From NCBI GenBank assembly GCA_018814445.1, contig JAHIZV010000169.1:1-64000 (forward strand): 64,000 bases of DNA. The letters run 5' to 3'. Numbering within the stretch: the first letter of the stretch is position 1; every line of letters starts with the position of its first letter. Below are positions 39,807-49,642 of this stretch, one piece after another. Origin of the DNA: Verrucomicrobiota bacterium (GTDB taxonomy: Bacteria; Verrucomicrobiota; Kiritimatiellia; JAHIZV01). A model generated the notes under the pieces. The model was not told the origin of the DNA and searched no databases. It saw only the letters and a program-made list of their open reading frames with translations. The position numbers and the translations under genes are program-made.

Positions 39807-39916
39807 TCCTGTTTCCGACGGCTCCTGCTAATGGGCGACTATAGAGCGCAACGGTAAACCTGTTGATTAAGCTTATCAATTGATTTCAGTGCCTTTTTCT
39901 GGTAGTCTCCACAGCC

Positions 39917-41182
39917 ATGACATCAACATATACCTCTATTCCCTTTATCCTTGCATCCGTCCTTCTCTGCACAATGATATCGCCCGCGAAATCCCATGGC
40001 GAGAAGCCTATGGTCTTCGCCCACTATATGCCCTGGTTCCGCGCTGAGAAGGAGGCGGACGGATTCATCACATGGGATCACTGGCAATGGTTCGGCAAGG
40101 GGCCGAAACATGATCCAGATGATATAGACGAAGATGGGCGGCGTGATATTGCCTCGGTTTTCTATCCTCTGATAGGCCCCTACGATGGACGGGATCCCGA
40201 CGTGTTGGAATATCATTTTCTGACGGCGAAGCTTGCGGGGATCGACGGGTTCATCGCGGACTGGTACGGACCCGGCAATTATTCTGACGAAGTCTTTGCG
40301 GCGATGGTTAGAACCGCCGAGCACTACGGTATGAAAGTCGCGATCTGTCTGGAGGAGAAATCCTTCTTCCCCGCCTATTCCAAAGCGACAAGCCGAGAGG
40401 AAGTGATGGCCGTAGCGGCGAACCAGATTCGGCATGTGCTGAATACTCACGCCGGGTCGCCGGCCTACTTGAGAAGGAACGGCGATCCCGTCTTTTTCAT
40501 GTTTAACAACCACGAAAATGGTGCACTGGGAAGCCACATCCTCACACACGAAGAGATCAAGGCCGTTCTGGATGGTATTGAAGAGGAGGACGTGCTCCTT
40601 GTGCGCGGGTATCTCGATATGCACTACGCCGGCATTGCCCGAGGGGGATACCTCTGGTGCGACAGTCCCTCCGGCCGGGAGAACTTCTACAAACACGTTC
40701 CTGAGGCGCGGGAGAAAGGCGTCGAGTACATCGTCGGGGTCGCAAACCCGGGTTTTGACGACTCCGGAGTCTGGGGTTGGGGCGGGAGCCCCCGGATTAC
40801 CGATCGCCGCGGCACGAAGTAATATGAGGAAAACTGGCAGGAAGTGCTTAAGTACAAACCTGATGCGGTGCAGATCGTGACCTGGAACGATTTCGAGGAG
40901 GGCACGACCATCGAGCCGACCGTAGAGTACGAATTTCAGTTCCTCGACTTGACCGAGCGCTTCGTATCCGCTTTTAGTGGGCGCAAAGAAGACCTGAGGA
41001 ACAACGCCTGGCCGTATAGAATCTATCAATTGCGGAAGCATCTCGCCGGGATCGTTGATGCAGACAGAGGGAGAAGGTGGTCAGACAAAATGGACGGCTT
41101 TGCAGGAGATCTGGGCGGTGGAAAAAGTTTCCTGATGGGCCTGAAGCTCTGGTATCTTGAAGTGCGAATACGGTCACTTTGA
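39917..41182 (+). pseudogene. GH99/GH71-like glycoside hydrolase 2, interrupted by in-frame TAA at 40820-40822
   Basis: VFAHYMPWFRAEKEADG ... RGTK*YEENWQEVLKYKPDAVQIVTWNDFEEGTTIEPT in one continuous frame. Confidence 0.82.
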
Positions 41183-41202
41183 TTGTTGAGGGAGATTTCC
41201 GG

Positions 41203-42096
41203 ATGAAGAGACTTTTCTTATGGGCCGCCTTGTCAGCCTTGGTCCTTTCATGTGCGCATGCCGAGGATCTGACGCTATTCAGCGCGGCAGAGGCCGGCGC
41301 GGACGCATGGAGTTGGGGCGGGGCTCGTGTGAAAGCTTCGGGTGATAATCTGTTGCTTACAGAGAACAACCGCTATGGCCCTTACGGCGATGCTTTCGTT
41401 TCGGATCATCTTCCCTACATTCCGTCGGCCACAATCAAGCTTGATGTAGCAAAGGTCGTCGCCGGTAAATACACGCTTCAGGCGGTATGCTTTGACGGCG
41501 CCAGCGTGCTCAGGTCCGTGGATATCGTTGCGACTTCGTCAAAGACCGGGCCGCAGATGCTGAGCATGTCGGAATCCCGTATTCCCCGCGGGACCGATTC
41601 AATCGTTCTGAAGATATGGGTGGTTGAGGAAGAGGGGGCCGCGATCGAACTGAAAGACCTGACCTACTCGGTCAGTATCAAGAGCGAGTACGTTCTTCTT
41701 GATTCTGATTTCAGAGATGCTTCTTCATGGGAAGCGGACGGCGTCACCCTCACGCCTGGAGATGACAAAGCCGTGCTGACTTTGCAGGACGGCAAGGAAT
41801 TCGGCTCGCTCCTGCATAACGCGACGTTTCAGAAACAGGGCGGAAAACTTGTGTTGATCAAGCTCGCAGACGTTGAATCGGCCCGGCTTACACTCCAGAT
41901 CCTGGTCTTTGATCGCCAGGGGAAATACCTGCATCCTGTCGATATAGCGAAGGACTTGAGTTCCGGCTGGCATGGCTTTCTCACGCGCGATATCACGTGG
42001 CCTGAGGAGGCGGGGACGTTCAGATTCAAGCTCTGGCTGTCCGGTGACAAAGGGGGCAGCGCAAGTCCCGAGCGGCTGTTGGTGGTGGCGAGATAA
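41203..42096 (+). CDS. Secreted protein of unknown function, paralog of 36640-37524
   Basis: Signal peptide; LFSAAEAGADAWSWGGARVKASGDNLLLTENNRYGPYG...; DLTYSVSI..EYVLLDSDFRDASSWE. Confidence 0.75.
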   Translation: MKRLFLWAALSALVLSCAHAEDLTLFSAAEAGADAWSWGGARVKASGDNLLLTENNRYGPYGDAFVSDHLPYIPSATIKLDVAKVVAGKYTLQAVCFDGASVLRSVDIVATSSKTGPQMLSMSESRIPRGTDSIVLKIWVVEEEGAAIELKDLTYSVSIKSEYVLLDSDFRDASSWEADGVTLTPGDDKAVLTLQDGKEFGSLLHNATFQKQGGKLVLIKLADVESARLTLQILVFDRQGKYLHPVDIAKDLSSGWHGFLTRDITWPEEAGTFRFKLWLSGDKGGSASPERLLVVAR

Positions 42097-42152
42097 TCGG
42101 ACACCAGATACCGGAAGACGGATTTCGGATGGCGTCGTGAGCGAATTCGGCA

Positions 42153-42866
42153 TCAATCCGCAGAATGATACCAGTAGTCCTTCTCGTCGGTTGCGCCGGT
42201 GAGCGCAATGTCTTTGCTCTTGAAATACTGCACGCCCATATCCGCAAACAGATAGTTTCCACCCGCGCCATTCTTGTGGACGTCGCCGGGCCGCTGGTCC
42301 AACCCGCAGAAAGAGAACTTCCCGACATAGCCGCGATCGTCCCGCGCGTTACCGGGCCTTTCGCCTACGATAATAAGGCGTCCTCCTCCGGACTGCGATT
42401 CTTCAAGGGAGAGCGGCAGATGCCCGCATGAGTCTCCTGGTCCCTTTTGATACCCGCCAAACGGATAGTGGTACTCGCACCCTTTCCAGTTATACCCCCC
42501 GTTTGCGGCGTAGGAACGCGGCTTGTTCGTTGAAGTCAGGTCAATGTACGGATCACTTGGGCACTCGAATACCGATTCCTCCCCGCCCAGATAAGCGAGT
42601 ATCTCTGTGTCCCATGTGACGCCGGCGGTGTCGTTCACGGCAGGATACACATAGCCGTTGTCGTCGGCCCACATGATGATCGCCTGACCAATTACACGCA
42701 GATGGCTGGCGCATTTGGTCATGTTCCCCTTCTCCCGCACATTTCCAATGATGGGAAACATCAACGCCGCAAGGATCGCTATCAGGGCGATAACAACGAG
42801 AAGCTCAACAAGCGTGAAGCCGAGGATGCGTCGATAAGGAAAAGCGCTTGTATGTGGTTTATTCAT
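42153..42866 (-). CDS. Pseudopilin-like protein (prepilin N-terminal methylation, DUF1559-like)
   Basis: GFTLVELLVVIALIAILAALMFPIIGNVREKG; GAGGNYLFADMGVQYFKS. Confidence 0.9.
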   Translation of the reverse strand: MNKPHTSAFPYRRILGFTLVELLVVIALIAILAALMFPIIGNVREKGNMTKCASHLRVIGQAIIMWADDNGYVYPAVNDTAGVTWDTEILAYLGGEESVFECPSDPYIDLTSTNKPRSYAANGGYNWKGCEYHYPFGGYQKGPGDSCGHLPLSLEESQSGGGRLIIVGERPGNARDDRGYVGKFSFCGLDQRPGDVHKNGAGGNYLFADMGVQYFKSKDIALTGATDEKDYWYHSAD

Positions 42867-42928
42867 GACTCTTTCGTGAACAAAACAGTATGATCCTCCC
42901 CGATTTTCTTTACAAGAGATCACTTTCC

Positions 42929-42942
42929 TGTAAGCGTTTACA
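42929..42942. promoter_or_regulatory. LacI-family operator-like site TGTAAGCGTTTACA
   Basis: Classic LacI/CRE-type near-palindrome between divergent genes, 3 bp before lacI-family ATG. Confidence 0.65.
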
Positions 42943-42945
42943 ACT

Positions 42946-43932
42946 ATGAGTCCAACACTGGTAGAAGTCTCACGGAGGGCCGGCGTTTCAACTGCAACCG
43001 TCTCCCGCGTCATCAACAAGAGCGCATTGGTCACCGAGGCAACGCGCGCGAAGGTCATGAAGGCTATTCGCGAACTTAACTATCACCCGAGCCGGGCGGC
43101 ACGCATGCTCGCCCGACAGTCGACCGAGACAATCGGCGTGGTCTTTCCGGACATCCAGGGAGGGTTCTTCGCGGAAGTTCTCCACGGTATCGATCTGGAA
43201 GTGACCGACACCCGCTATCACCTGATCACAGCTTTCGCACATGGAACTCAGGATGAAAGTTCTCTCGTGGAGGGTTTCCTTTACGAGCGCTCGGTTGACG
43301 GCCTGATTCTGATGAACCTGGCCCTTCCTGAAGAGTTCCTCAAGACCATCTCGACGCGCGATATGAGAGTCGTTCTTATCGATCGTCCCGCGCCGGGCTT
43401 TCCCTCGGTCTGTATCGATAACGGTACGGGCGTTGTCTCAGCCCTCGCTCATCTTACCGAAACGAGGGGGTACTCGAGGATCGGGTTCGTGCAGGGACCG
43501 ATCGGGACATACGACGCCGAAGAGCGCTGGAGTGCGTGCAAAGCATTTGCCCGAGACAAGGGTCTTATACTTAACGATTCGTGGATTCTGAACGGCGACT
43601 TCAGTGAGGGCGCGGCCTTCGCCGCCATCGATCAACTGATTTTATCGGGTGGGGAGCTGCCGGAAGCCTTCTTCTGTCTCAACGACCACATGGCTTTCGG
43701 AGTCATGGAGGCCTGCAGGAAACACGGCGTCAGTATTCCCGGCGATTTGGCCGTTGTAGGATTCGATGATGGCTACACGGCCCGTCTACTGCGTCTGACA
43801 ACGGTTCATGTGCCTCTTCACGAGATGGGTCGGCTGGCCGCGAGCGAGGCGATGAAAGGGAAAGACGAAGACGCGGCACACCATGTTCTGCAGACCGAAT
43901 TGGTGATTCGGGATTCGTGTGGGAGTAACTAG
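42946..43932 (+). CDS. LacI-family transcriptional regulator 2
   Basis: TLVEVSRRAGVSTATVSRVINKSALVTEATRAKVMKAIRELNYHPSRAARML. Confidence 0.95.
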   Translation: MSPTLVEVSRRAGVSTATVSRVINKSALVTEATRAKVMKAIRELNYHPSRAARMLARQSTETIGVVFPDIQGGFFAEVLHGIDLEVTDTRYHLITAFAHGTQDESSLVEGFLYERSVDGLILMNLALPEEFLKTISTRDMRVVLIDRPAPGFPSVCIDNGTGVVSALAHLTETRGYSRIGFVQGPIGTYDAEERWSACKAFARDKGLILNDSWILNGDFSEGAAFAAIDQLILSGGELPEAFFCLNDHMAFGVMEACRKHGVSIPGDLAVVGFDDGYTARLLRLTTVHVPLHEMGRLAASEAMKGKDEDAAHHVLQTELVIRDSCGSN

Positions 43933-44028
43933 TGCGAGATCTTGAATACGAAGCACCCCTTGCCCATTTGTCCGAACGGAGCGCACGACTAACCTGCAAG
44001 ATCGAGGTTCTGCACCAGTGCACAGAAC

Positions 44029-44120
44029 TTCTCCCTCTCCCTGAGGGAGAGGGCCGGGGTGAGGGAGGATTGGCCGTTGAATTTTCCCCTCACCTCAATC
44101 CTCTCCCCCGGGAGAGGAAG
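44029..44120. repeat. Palindromic repeat of PLPEGEGRGEG-encoding type
   Basis: CTCCCTCTCCCTGAGGGAGAGGGCCGGGGTGAGG ... CCCCTCACCTCAATCCTCTCCCCCGGGAGAGG. Confidence 0.85.
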
Positions 44121-44198
44121 CTCAACGATTCCGCGCACCAGGGGGATAGACCGACACCTCCTGATCGCGGAACTCGGACTGCGGCCCCGGCAGCCTGC

Positions 44199-47120
44199 AT
44201 GATCTGCCTCGTCATCATGGTAGTATTTGCAGTCTTCCCCGCGTTCGGCGCATGGCAGGCCGATACTCATTTTTCCCTCGGAACAAGCAACGGTATGCCC
44301 GTAATTCTTGATCCGGACGGCCACCCGTTCAAGTCAGTCGGCATGGTCTGGGCCTACGGACCGGAAGAAGGAGAGTTTCATCAGGACCTCACGCCCGAGC
44401 GCGTGATCGAGCATCTGCAAATGCTGAAGGATCTCGGGTTCAACACGCTGAATCTTTACGGTGAAGCGTACATCCCCGAGATGCTGAACTGGTGCGACGA
44501 GAACGAGATCGCGGTCTACTTCCGCACTTCCTACGGCGGTTCTCTGCCGGAGGAAACACGCGAGTATCCGGACTTCATGGATTCCGATATCAGGCGACGT
44601 GCGATCAGTCACTACGACGGATTCCTGAAACAGATCGGGAACCATCCCAGCGTTCTTGCCATTGACATGGACCACCGCTGGATCTTTCCGCTCGATTGGG
44701 CCGGTCGCCGTCGCATAGATGAACCGCAGCTTGGTCCCGCAGGAATCGCACACTTTCCGGCATGGCTCAAAGAGAAGTACGGCACGATTGATATTCTGAA
44801 CGGAAAGTGGAAGACGGACTACACCTCGTTTGCCGCCGTTATCGCGGATCCCTCGCTCGTCGGGAACGGCAAGGTACAGAAGCTCGGCTATCATCCCGCG
44901 CGGGTTGACCTGATGCGCTACACGTTGTGGACTGCGACGGATTTCATCAGCGAACTCGCCGCGGCGATTCACAAAAGAGTTCCTGGAGTCATGCTCACAC
45001 CGACGACGGAACATCCAGAGTGCATTCCGGAGATGAGCCCGCGCGTCAAAGATACGGGCATAGCGTTCATGTCGCCGGTTCACTACAACAGCGCGGAGGA
45101 CTTCGAACGGGAAATGCCTTCTTTCTCAAAGCTGATCTATGAGACGCGCTGGCACTACGACATACAGGGCGGCCCGGCCTACATAAGCGAGACCGGATGG
45201 CGGACCCGGGTACTCAACCAGAATCCACCCAATATGCGTTATGCGTGGATCCCTTCGCAGGACGAGGAAGCCGCGGCAAGGATGTACGCGAAACAGTTCG
45301 CGCTGTTGAGCGTGATGCCGTGGGTAGGCGGCTACGGATACTTCAAACTCTATGATAAATGGCCGGAGGGTGACTTCGGATATCTTCGCGATGACGGGTC
45401 AAAGAAACCGCAGGCGCTTATCGGTGATGCGGTCAATGAAGCCTTTCAATCGATCCTGACAACCGATCCCGCGCCGGAAGTCTGGATCTACTATCCTAAG
45501 TATGCGCATACGACGACGAGGCCCGGCTTCGCGCAATTCAAGTCGTGGGTACAACTTTGGGAAAAGCCGTTCATGGACGCCCTGGAACGGAGGGTTCACG
45601 AACACTGGGAGGGATTGAGCGCCGGCGATCGTGCGGTCGGCTCCAATTTCGCCGCCTGCGCCGCAGCCGATTTCGAGACGCTCTGGCGGGGGTTCGCATT
45701 CACGGAGAAGATACCCGCGGACGGCAAGCCCGTCGTTCTCTTCTCATCGATCATGGAATTCATGTCGGACGAAGACCGCGAGCAGCTGAGAGATATTCGG
45801 ACCATAAGTTTCGGAGAAATAGGATCACGCGATCTGTTCATGAATGAAACGGTTCCGTGGGACATCGATATCCTTGGACTCACATCGGAAGACGCGATGG
45901 AATCGGTGATGTCTGTTCCTCATTTTCCCCAGATCTGCACGGGCCAGACCATTCGACTGCCTGAGGCATCTTTCAACAGGCTTGATCTGTGCGCGTCCTC
46001 CCGCGATGGGGATGCAGCCGGGTTCATCGACCTTGCTTACGTGGACGGCGGCAAAGAAAGACTTGTTCTCGGCCCCGCGATCACGGACGCGAAACATCCA
46101 GCGGCGATGACCACCGGCGGATTCACGAATAGCGCGCACTTCAGTCGCCTGTCTGTCCCGCTCGAACCCATGTCGCAAGTTGAAGCGATCACTCTGCCCG
46201 ATGCTTCGTGGATCACGATTCACTCGGCGGATCTTGTCACCGGCGGATTCGCAACCAATATCCGCGTTGCCTTGACGATCGACTACAAACCCATCGAAGG
46301 CGAAACGCGGTGGTGCCGACTGCTGCGGAAATCAACGAACTCGGTGACGGTCCTTCAGCATTTTGACTCGGGATACCCCGCCGTCCTCGCAAGCGGCCCG
46401 CACGCGGTCTTTGCCTACGACCCATTGACGTGGACGGGAAGGAAGAACGATATCAGCGCATGTGTGGGCGCTCATGACAGACTGATCGAGCGTTGTCTCA
46501 CCTACCTCAGAGAAGTAGATCAGCGCGCCACACCTGACGGCGGGGCTCGCAATGACCGACGTTCTACGCAGGCAGCGGCTCCGCGACAAACACGTCATCG
46601 CGAGCCCCGCGGCAGCGGGACGTGGCGATCCAGACGTTTGCAGGAGGAACAAGCTGAATCAAAGGCAACTCCGATTACCGACTGGCAGATCTGCGGTCCT
46701 TTCACCTCCGATGGGCTGTTTGATGCTGTTGTTGCCGACGAGAGATCTCTATGTCCAGCCAACGCACCGGCAGACGGGAAATGGATCGCCTGCAAGCGGG
46801 AGTCGGGAGTGATCCATCTCGAGGATGACGCCCTCATGGGGAATAATGACTACTCTTCCGCGTACGCTTACACTCAGATCACATCAGACGACGAGAGAGA
46901 CATGAATCTTCTGCTGGGCAGTGACGACGGAATCATGGCCTGGTGGAACGGTCGCCTCGTGCTCGCCAACGAAGTCTTCAGGGGAGTGACTGCCGACAAA
47001 GACATCGTACACGTCCGCGCAAAAAGGGGAACAAACACCCTCCTTCTCAAAATCTTCGATGAGGCCGGCGGCTGGGGCTTCAGCGCGGCGACTGCCACAT
47101 GCAATGCACAAGAGGAATAG
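44199..47120 (+). CDS. Secreted GH-A clan (GH42-like) glycoside hydrolase with C-terminal PA14-like region; ORF open from 43932
   Basis: Signal-like MICLVIMVVFAVFPAFGAWQ; LKDLGFNTLNLYGEAYIPEMLNWCDENEIAVYFRTSYGG; ISETGWRTR. Confidence 0.75.
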   Translation: MICLVIMVVFAVFPAFGAWQADTHFSLGTSNGMPVILDPDGHPFKSVGMVWAYGPEEGEFHQDLTPERVIEHLQMLKDLGFNTLNLYGEAYIPEMLNWCDENEIAVYFRTSYGGSLPEETREYPDFMDSDIRRRAISHYDGFLKQIGNHPSVLAIDMDHRWIFPLDWAGRRRIDEPQLGPAGIAHFPAWLKEKYGTIDILNGKWKTDYTSFAAVIADPSLVGNGKVQKLGYHPARVDLMRYTLWTATDFISELAAAIHKRVPGVMLTPTTEHPECIPEMSPRVKDTGIAFMSPVHYNSAEDFEREMPSFSKLIYETRWHYDIQGGPAYISETGWRTRVLNQNPPNMRYAWIPSQDEEAAARMYAKQFALLSVMPWVGGYGYFKLYDKWPEGDFGYLRDDGSKKPQALIGDAVNEAFQSILTTDPAPEVWIYYPKYAHTTTRPGFAQFKSWVQLWEKPFMDALERRVHEHWEGLSAGDRAVGSNFAACAAADFETLWRGFAFTEKIPADGKPVVLFSSIMEFMSDEDREQLRDIRTISFGEIGSRDLFMNETVPWDIDILGLTSEDAMESVMSVPHFPQICTGQTIRLPEASFNRLDLCASSRDGDAAGFIDLAYVDGGKERLVLGPAITDAKHPAAMTTGGFTNSAHFSRLSVPLEPMSQVEAITLPDASWITIHSADLVTGGFATNIRVALTIDYKPIEGETRWCRLLRKSTNSVTVLQHFDSGYPAVLASGPHAVFAYDPLTWTGRKNDISACVGAHDRLIERCLTYLREVDQRATPDGGARNDRRSTQAAAPRQTRHREPRGSGTWRSRRLQEEQAESKATPITDWQICGPFTSDGLFDAVVADERSLCPANAPADGKWIACKRESGVIHLEDDALMGNNDYSSAYAYTQITSDDERDMNLLLGSDDGIMAWWNGRLVLANEVFRGVTADKDIVHVRAKRGTNTLLLKIFDEAGGWGFSAATATCNAQEE
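46533..46640. repeat. Palindromic repeat embedded in frame in the glycoside hydrolase ORF
   Basis: GCGGGGCTCGCAATGAC (46540-46556) / GTCATCGCGAGCCCCGC (46594-46610), then GTGGCGATCCAGA. Confidence 0.85.
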
Positions 47121-47232
47121 TGTCAGCGACCGGAGTCCGCACCGACGCTTCTCTCCTATCCCGCTCTTGACTGACTGACCAATCTGAGGATGATACTGAT
47201 TCTGGCTTTCAGGGAAGGTGGAAGAGCATCTC

Positions 47233-48237
47233 ATGCCTGCGGAAACATCAGACAACTCAGCGTCCTGTCTAATTGTCGGGGCTGGCGTCACCGGCCTTCT
47301 GGCGGGGTGCAGACTGCGTGAAAAGGGGCATGCTGTCACGATTCTGGACAGCGAGCGCGCGGTCGGAGGGAGGATGTCGACGATCGAGATCGATGGCGCT
47401 CACTTTGACCATGGAACACAGTTCTTTGTCGGTCAGGAAGGGGAATTCCGGGACTTGATCACCCAGTGGGAGGAAGCCGGCGCGGCGACACGCTGGGGTG
47501 GGCGCTTTCTGGGAGAACAGGGACACGACGAATTCAGAACGGCAGCGCGCTACTGTGGCGCGGGTGGCATGAGCGCGATAGCGCAACACCTGGCTGCGGA
47601 GCTCGATGTCCGCCTCGGTCAGGAGGCGGTGCGGGCGGAAATGACCCCCAAAGGCTGGTGTGTCTCAGTGGCGACGGGAGAAACATACTCTGCGCAGAGC
47701 CTTCTGCTCACGGCGCCCGTACCGAGTTCACTTCGGATTATCGATACCGGAGGAGTAGAGTTGCCCGCAGAGATCGAGAAGGGACTGGAGGCCGTCACGT
47801 ATCAGCCTTGCCTTGTGCTTCTCGCGTTGCTCGATGGCCCCAGCGGCCTTCCGGAGCCCGGCGGCATCAAACTCAACAGCAGTATTCTCATGTGGCTCGG
47901 CGACAACAAGATCAAGGGCGTATCTCCGGGAACCCATGCCGTGACTCTTCAAACAAGCGGGGCGTTCAGCGACACGCACCTGGCAGATGACGAAGAGAGC
48001 GTGAAGAATCTCATTTCAAATGCGGCCATACCTTTTCTTCAGGGCATCATCAAGAAATCCTATCTGCACCGGTGGAAGTATGGCCGGGTGACTAATGTCT
48101 TCGATGCCCATTACGCGTGGGTTGACGGCCAGTGTCCTGTCGCTTTCGCGGGCGACGCGTTCGGCGGGCCCTGCGTCGAAGGCGCCGCGATCTCCGCGTT
48201 GAGGGTAGCTGAACGGCTGGCCGATTATCTCGGCTGA
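47233..48237 (+). CDS. FAD-dependent amine oxidase/renalase-like protein
   Basis: CLIVGAGVTGLLAGCRLREKGHAVTILDSERAVGGRMSTIEIDGAHFDHGTQFF; VAFAGDAFGGPCVEGAAISALRVAERL. Confidence 0.9.
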   Translation: MPAETSDNSASCLIVGAGVTGLLAGCRLREKGHAVTILDSERAVGGRMSTIEIDGAHFDHGTQFFVGQEGEFRDLITQWEEAGAATRWGGRFLGEQGHDEFRTAARYCGAGGMSAIAQHLAAELDVRLGQEAVRAEMTPKGWCVSVATGETYSAQSLLLTAPVPSSLRIIDTGGVELPAEIEKGLEAVTYQPCLVLLALLDGPSGLPEPGGIKLNSSILMWLGDNKIKGVSPGTHAVTLQTSGAFSDTHLADDEESVKNLISNAAIPFLQGIIKKSYLHRWKYGRVTNVFDAHYAWVDGQCPVAFAGDAFGGPCVEGAAISALRVAERLADYLG

Positions 48238-48565
48238 AAACTTCCGAAACCTGGAAGTCTGGTCATGTCCCGAGTCTTCTGCAATTCAGCTTTACTTCTT
48301 TCACGCGGATTGAGGGATCGACATATGCATGGAGACGAGTAAGCAGGTAGAGTAAGTGTGCAGAAGCACGCAGCGCATAGTTAAACGGTTTCACTTAAAC
48401 GACCTGCTTCATCGCCCCCCCCTTCACGGTGATTCCCGACTTAGAGCGAATTCACAGAAACTGTAGCCGTGATATGCGCAATGGATGGCCGGCTTCCACG
48501 CCGTCCGCGGCCGCGGTGTAACGCGGCTGTCCAGAGAAAACGGCTATGACATTGTTTGATCTGCT

Positions 48566-49642
48566 CTAGCTTAGATACTTCACTGCGTAGGTTTTGAACA
48601 TACACCAGACCATGCCGCCTTCGCGAAGTCCCAGATGAGAGGCTGCACTGTGCGTGACCTCGGCGAGGAGTTTCACGCCTGCATCGACCGTGCACAGCGT
48701 GCAGTCCGGAGCCTGGGTGAGCCGCTCGATTCGTCCCTCTATCTGGTTCTGTAGTGACACGTCATCCGCCCGTTTCGACGCCAGCACAAGGTCCTCCGCC
48801 CTCACCGACACATAGAGATCGGCTCCGGTTCTGTACTCCTCCGCATAGGGCGCGCGTATCGTTTGATCGCCTGCGCCGAGAGACGTGATGCCATCCGCGG
48901 AGGATGTGTCAGTCACATTCACTTTGAAGATGTTGACCAGCCCGCCGCGGAGCTTCCGCCGAAGAGCGGGTGACTCGTGAATCAGATCAAGGTAGCTTCC
49001 GAATCCCACGGTCTTTCCTCCGTCCATCACGAACAGCTCATCCGTGAGTTGAAGAATGTCGGTCAGGTCGTGGCTGACGACCAGCATGGGAACATCAAGG
49101 GCGGAGCGAATCCGCCGAATAAAGGGAAAGACTCTCTGGCGCAGTTCCATATCCACCGCGGAGAACGGTTCGTCCAGCAGGAGCAGACGGGGTGACGCCA
49201 TTAAGGCTCTTCCGAGCGCCACGCGCTGACTTTCGCCTCCCGAGATGTCCGAAGGATTCCGCGCAAGGAGGCCTTTCAACTCGAGCATTTCCGTAACCAG
49301 TTCGAATCTCCTCTCGCGTTCAACGGCATGAAGTCTCCCCGCGCCATATCGAAGATTACGGCTGACGGTCAGGTGCGGGAACAGGCGTGCGTCCTGAAAG
49401 ACTATGCCGATTCGGCGTCTATGGGCGGGGACGCAAATGCTCCGAGCCGTATCAATCAGCGTCTGACCGTCGAGATCCAGGCGGCCGTGGTCAGGTCGGA
49501 TCAAGCCGGCGATGATATTCATCAGCGTGCTTTTTCCCGCGCCTGACGCCCCGAAGATCCCGGTTACTCCCGCGCTCGTCTGCAATGCGATATCCAGCTC
49601 GAACTCCGGGCGGAGATACTGTGCGTCGAGTCCGAGTCTCAT
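48566..49642 (-). CDS. modC: Molybdate ABC transporter ATP-binding protein
   Basis: GIFGASGAGKSTLMNIIAGLIRPDHG; LSGGE-type SDISGGESQRVALGRALMASPRLLLLDEPFSAVD; C-terminal TOBE-like domain. Confidence 0.93.
   Translation of the reverse strand: MRLGLDAQYLRPEFELDIALQTSAGVTGIFGASGAGKSTLMNIIAGLIRPDHGRLDLDGQTLIDTARSICVPAHRRRIGIVFQDARLFPHLTVSRNLRYGAGRLHAVERERRFELVTEMLELKGLLARNPSDISGGESQRVALGRALMASPRLLLLDEPFSAVDMELRQRVFPFIRRIRSALDVPMLVVSHDLTDILQLTDELFVMDGGKTVGFGSYLDLIHESPALRRKLRGGLVNIFKVNVTDTSSADGITSLGAGDQTIRAPYAEEYRTGADLYVSVRAEDLVLASKRADDVSLQNQIEGRIERLTQAPDCTLCTVDAGVKLLAEVTHSAASHLGLREGGMVWCMFKTYAVKYLS

Noticed and set aside
39923-41041. 372-aa minus-strand ORF
   Set aside because: Antisense to the GH99-like gene 2, which carries clear family motifs across the in-frame stop.
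44334-45083. 249-aa minus-strand ORF
   Set aside because: Antisense to the GH-A-like hydrolase; composition of a shadow ORF.
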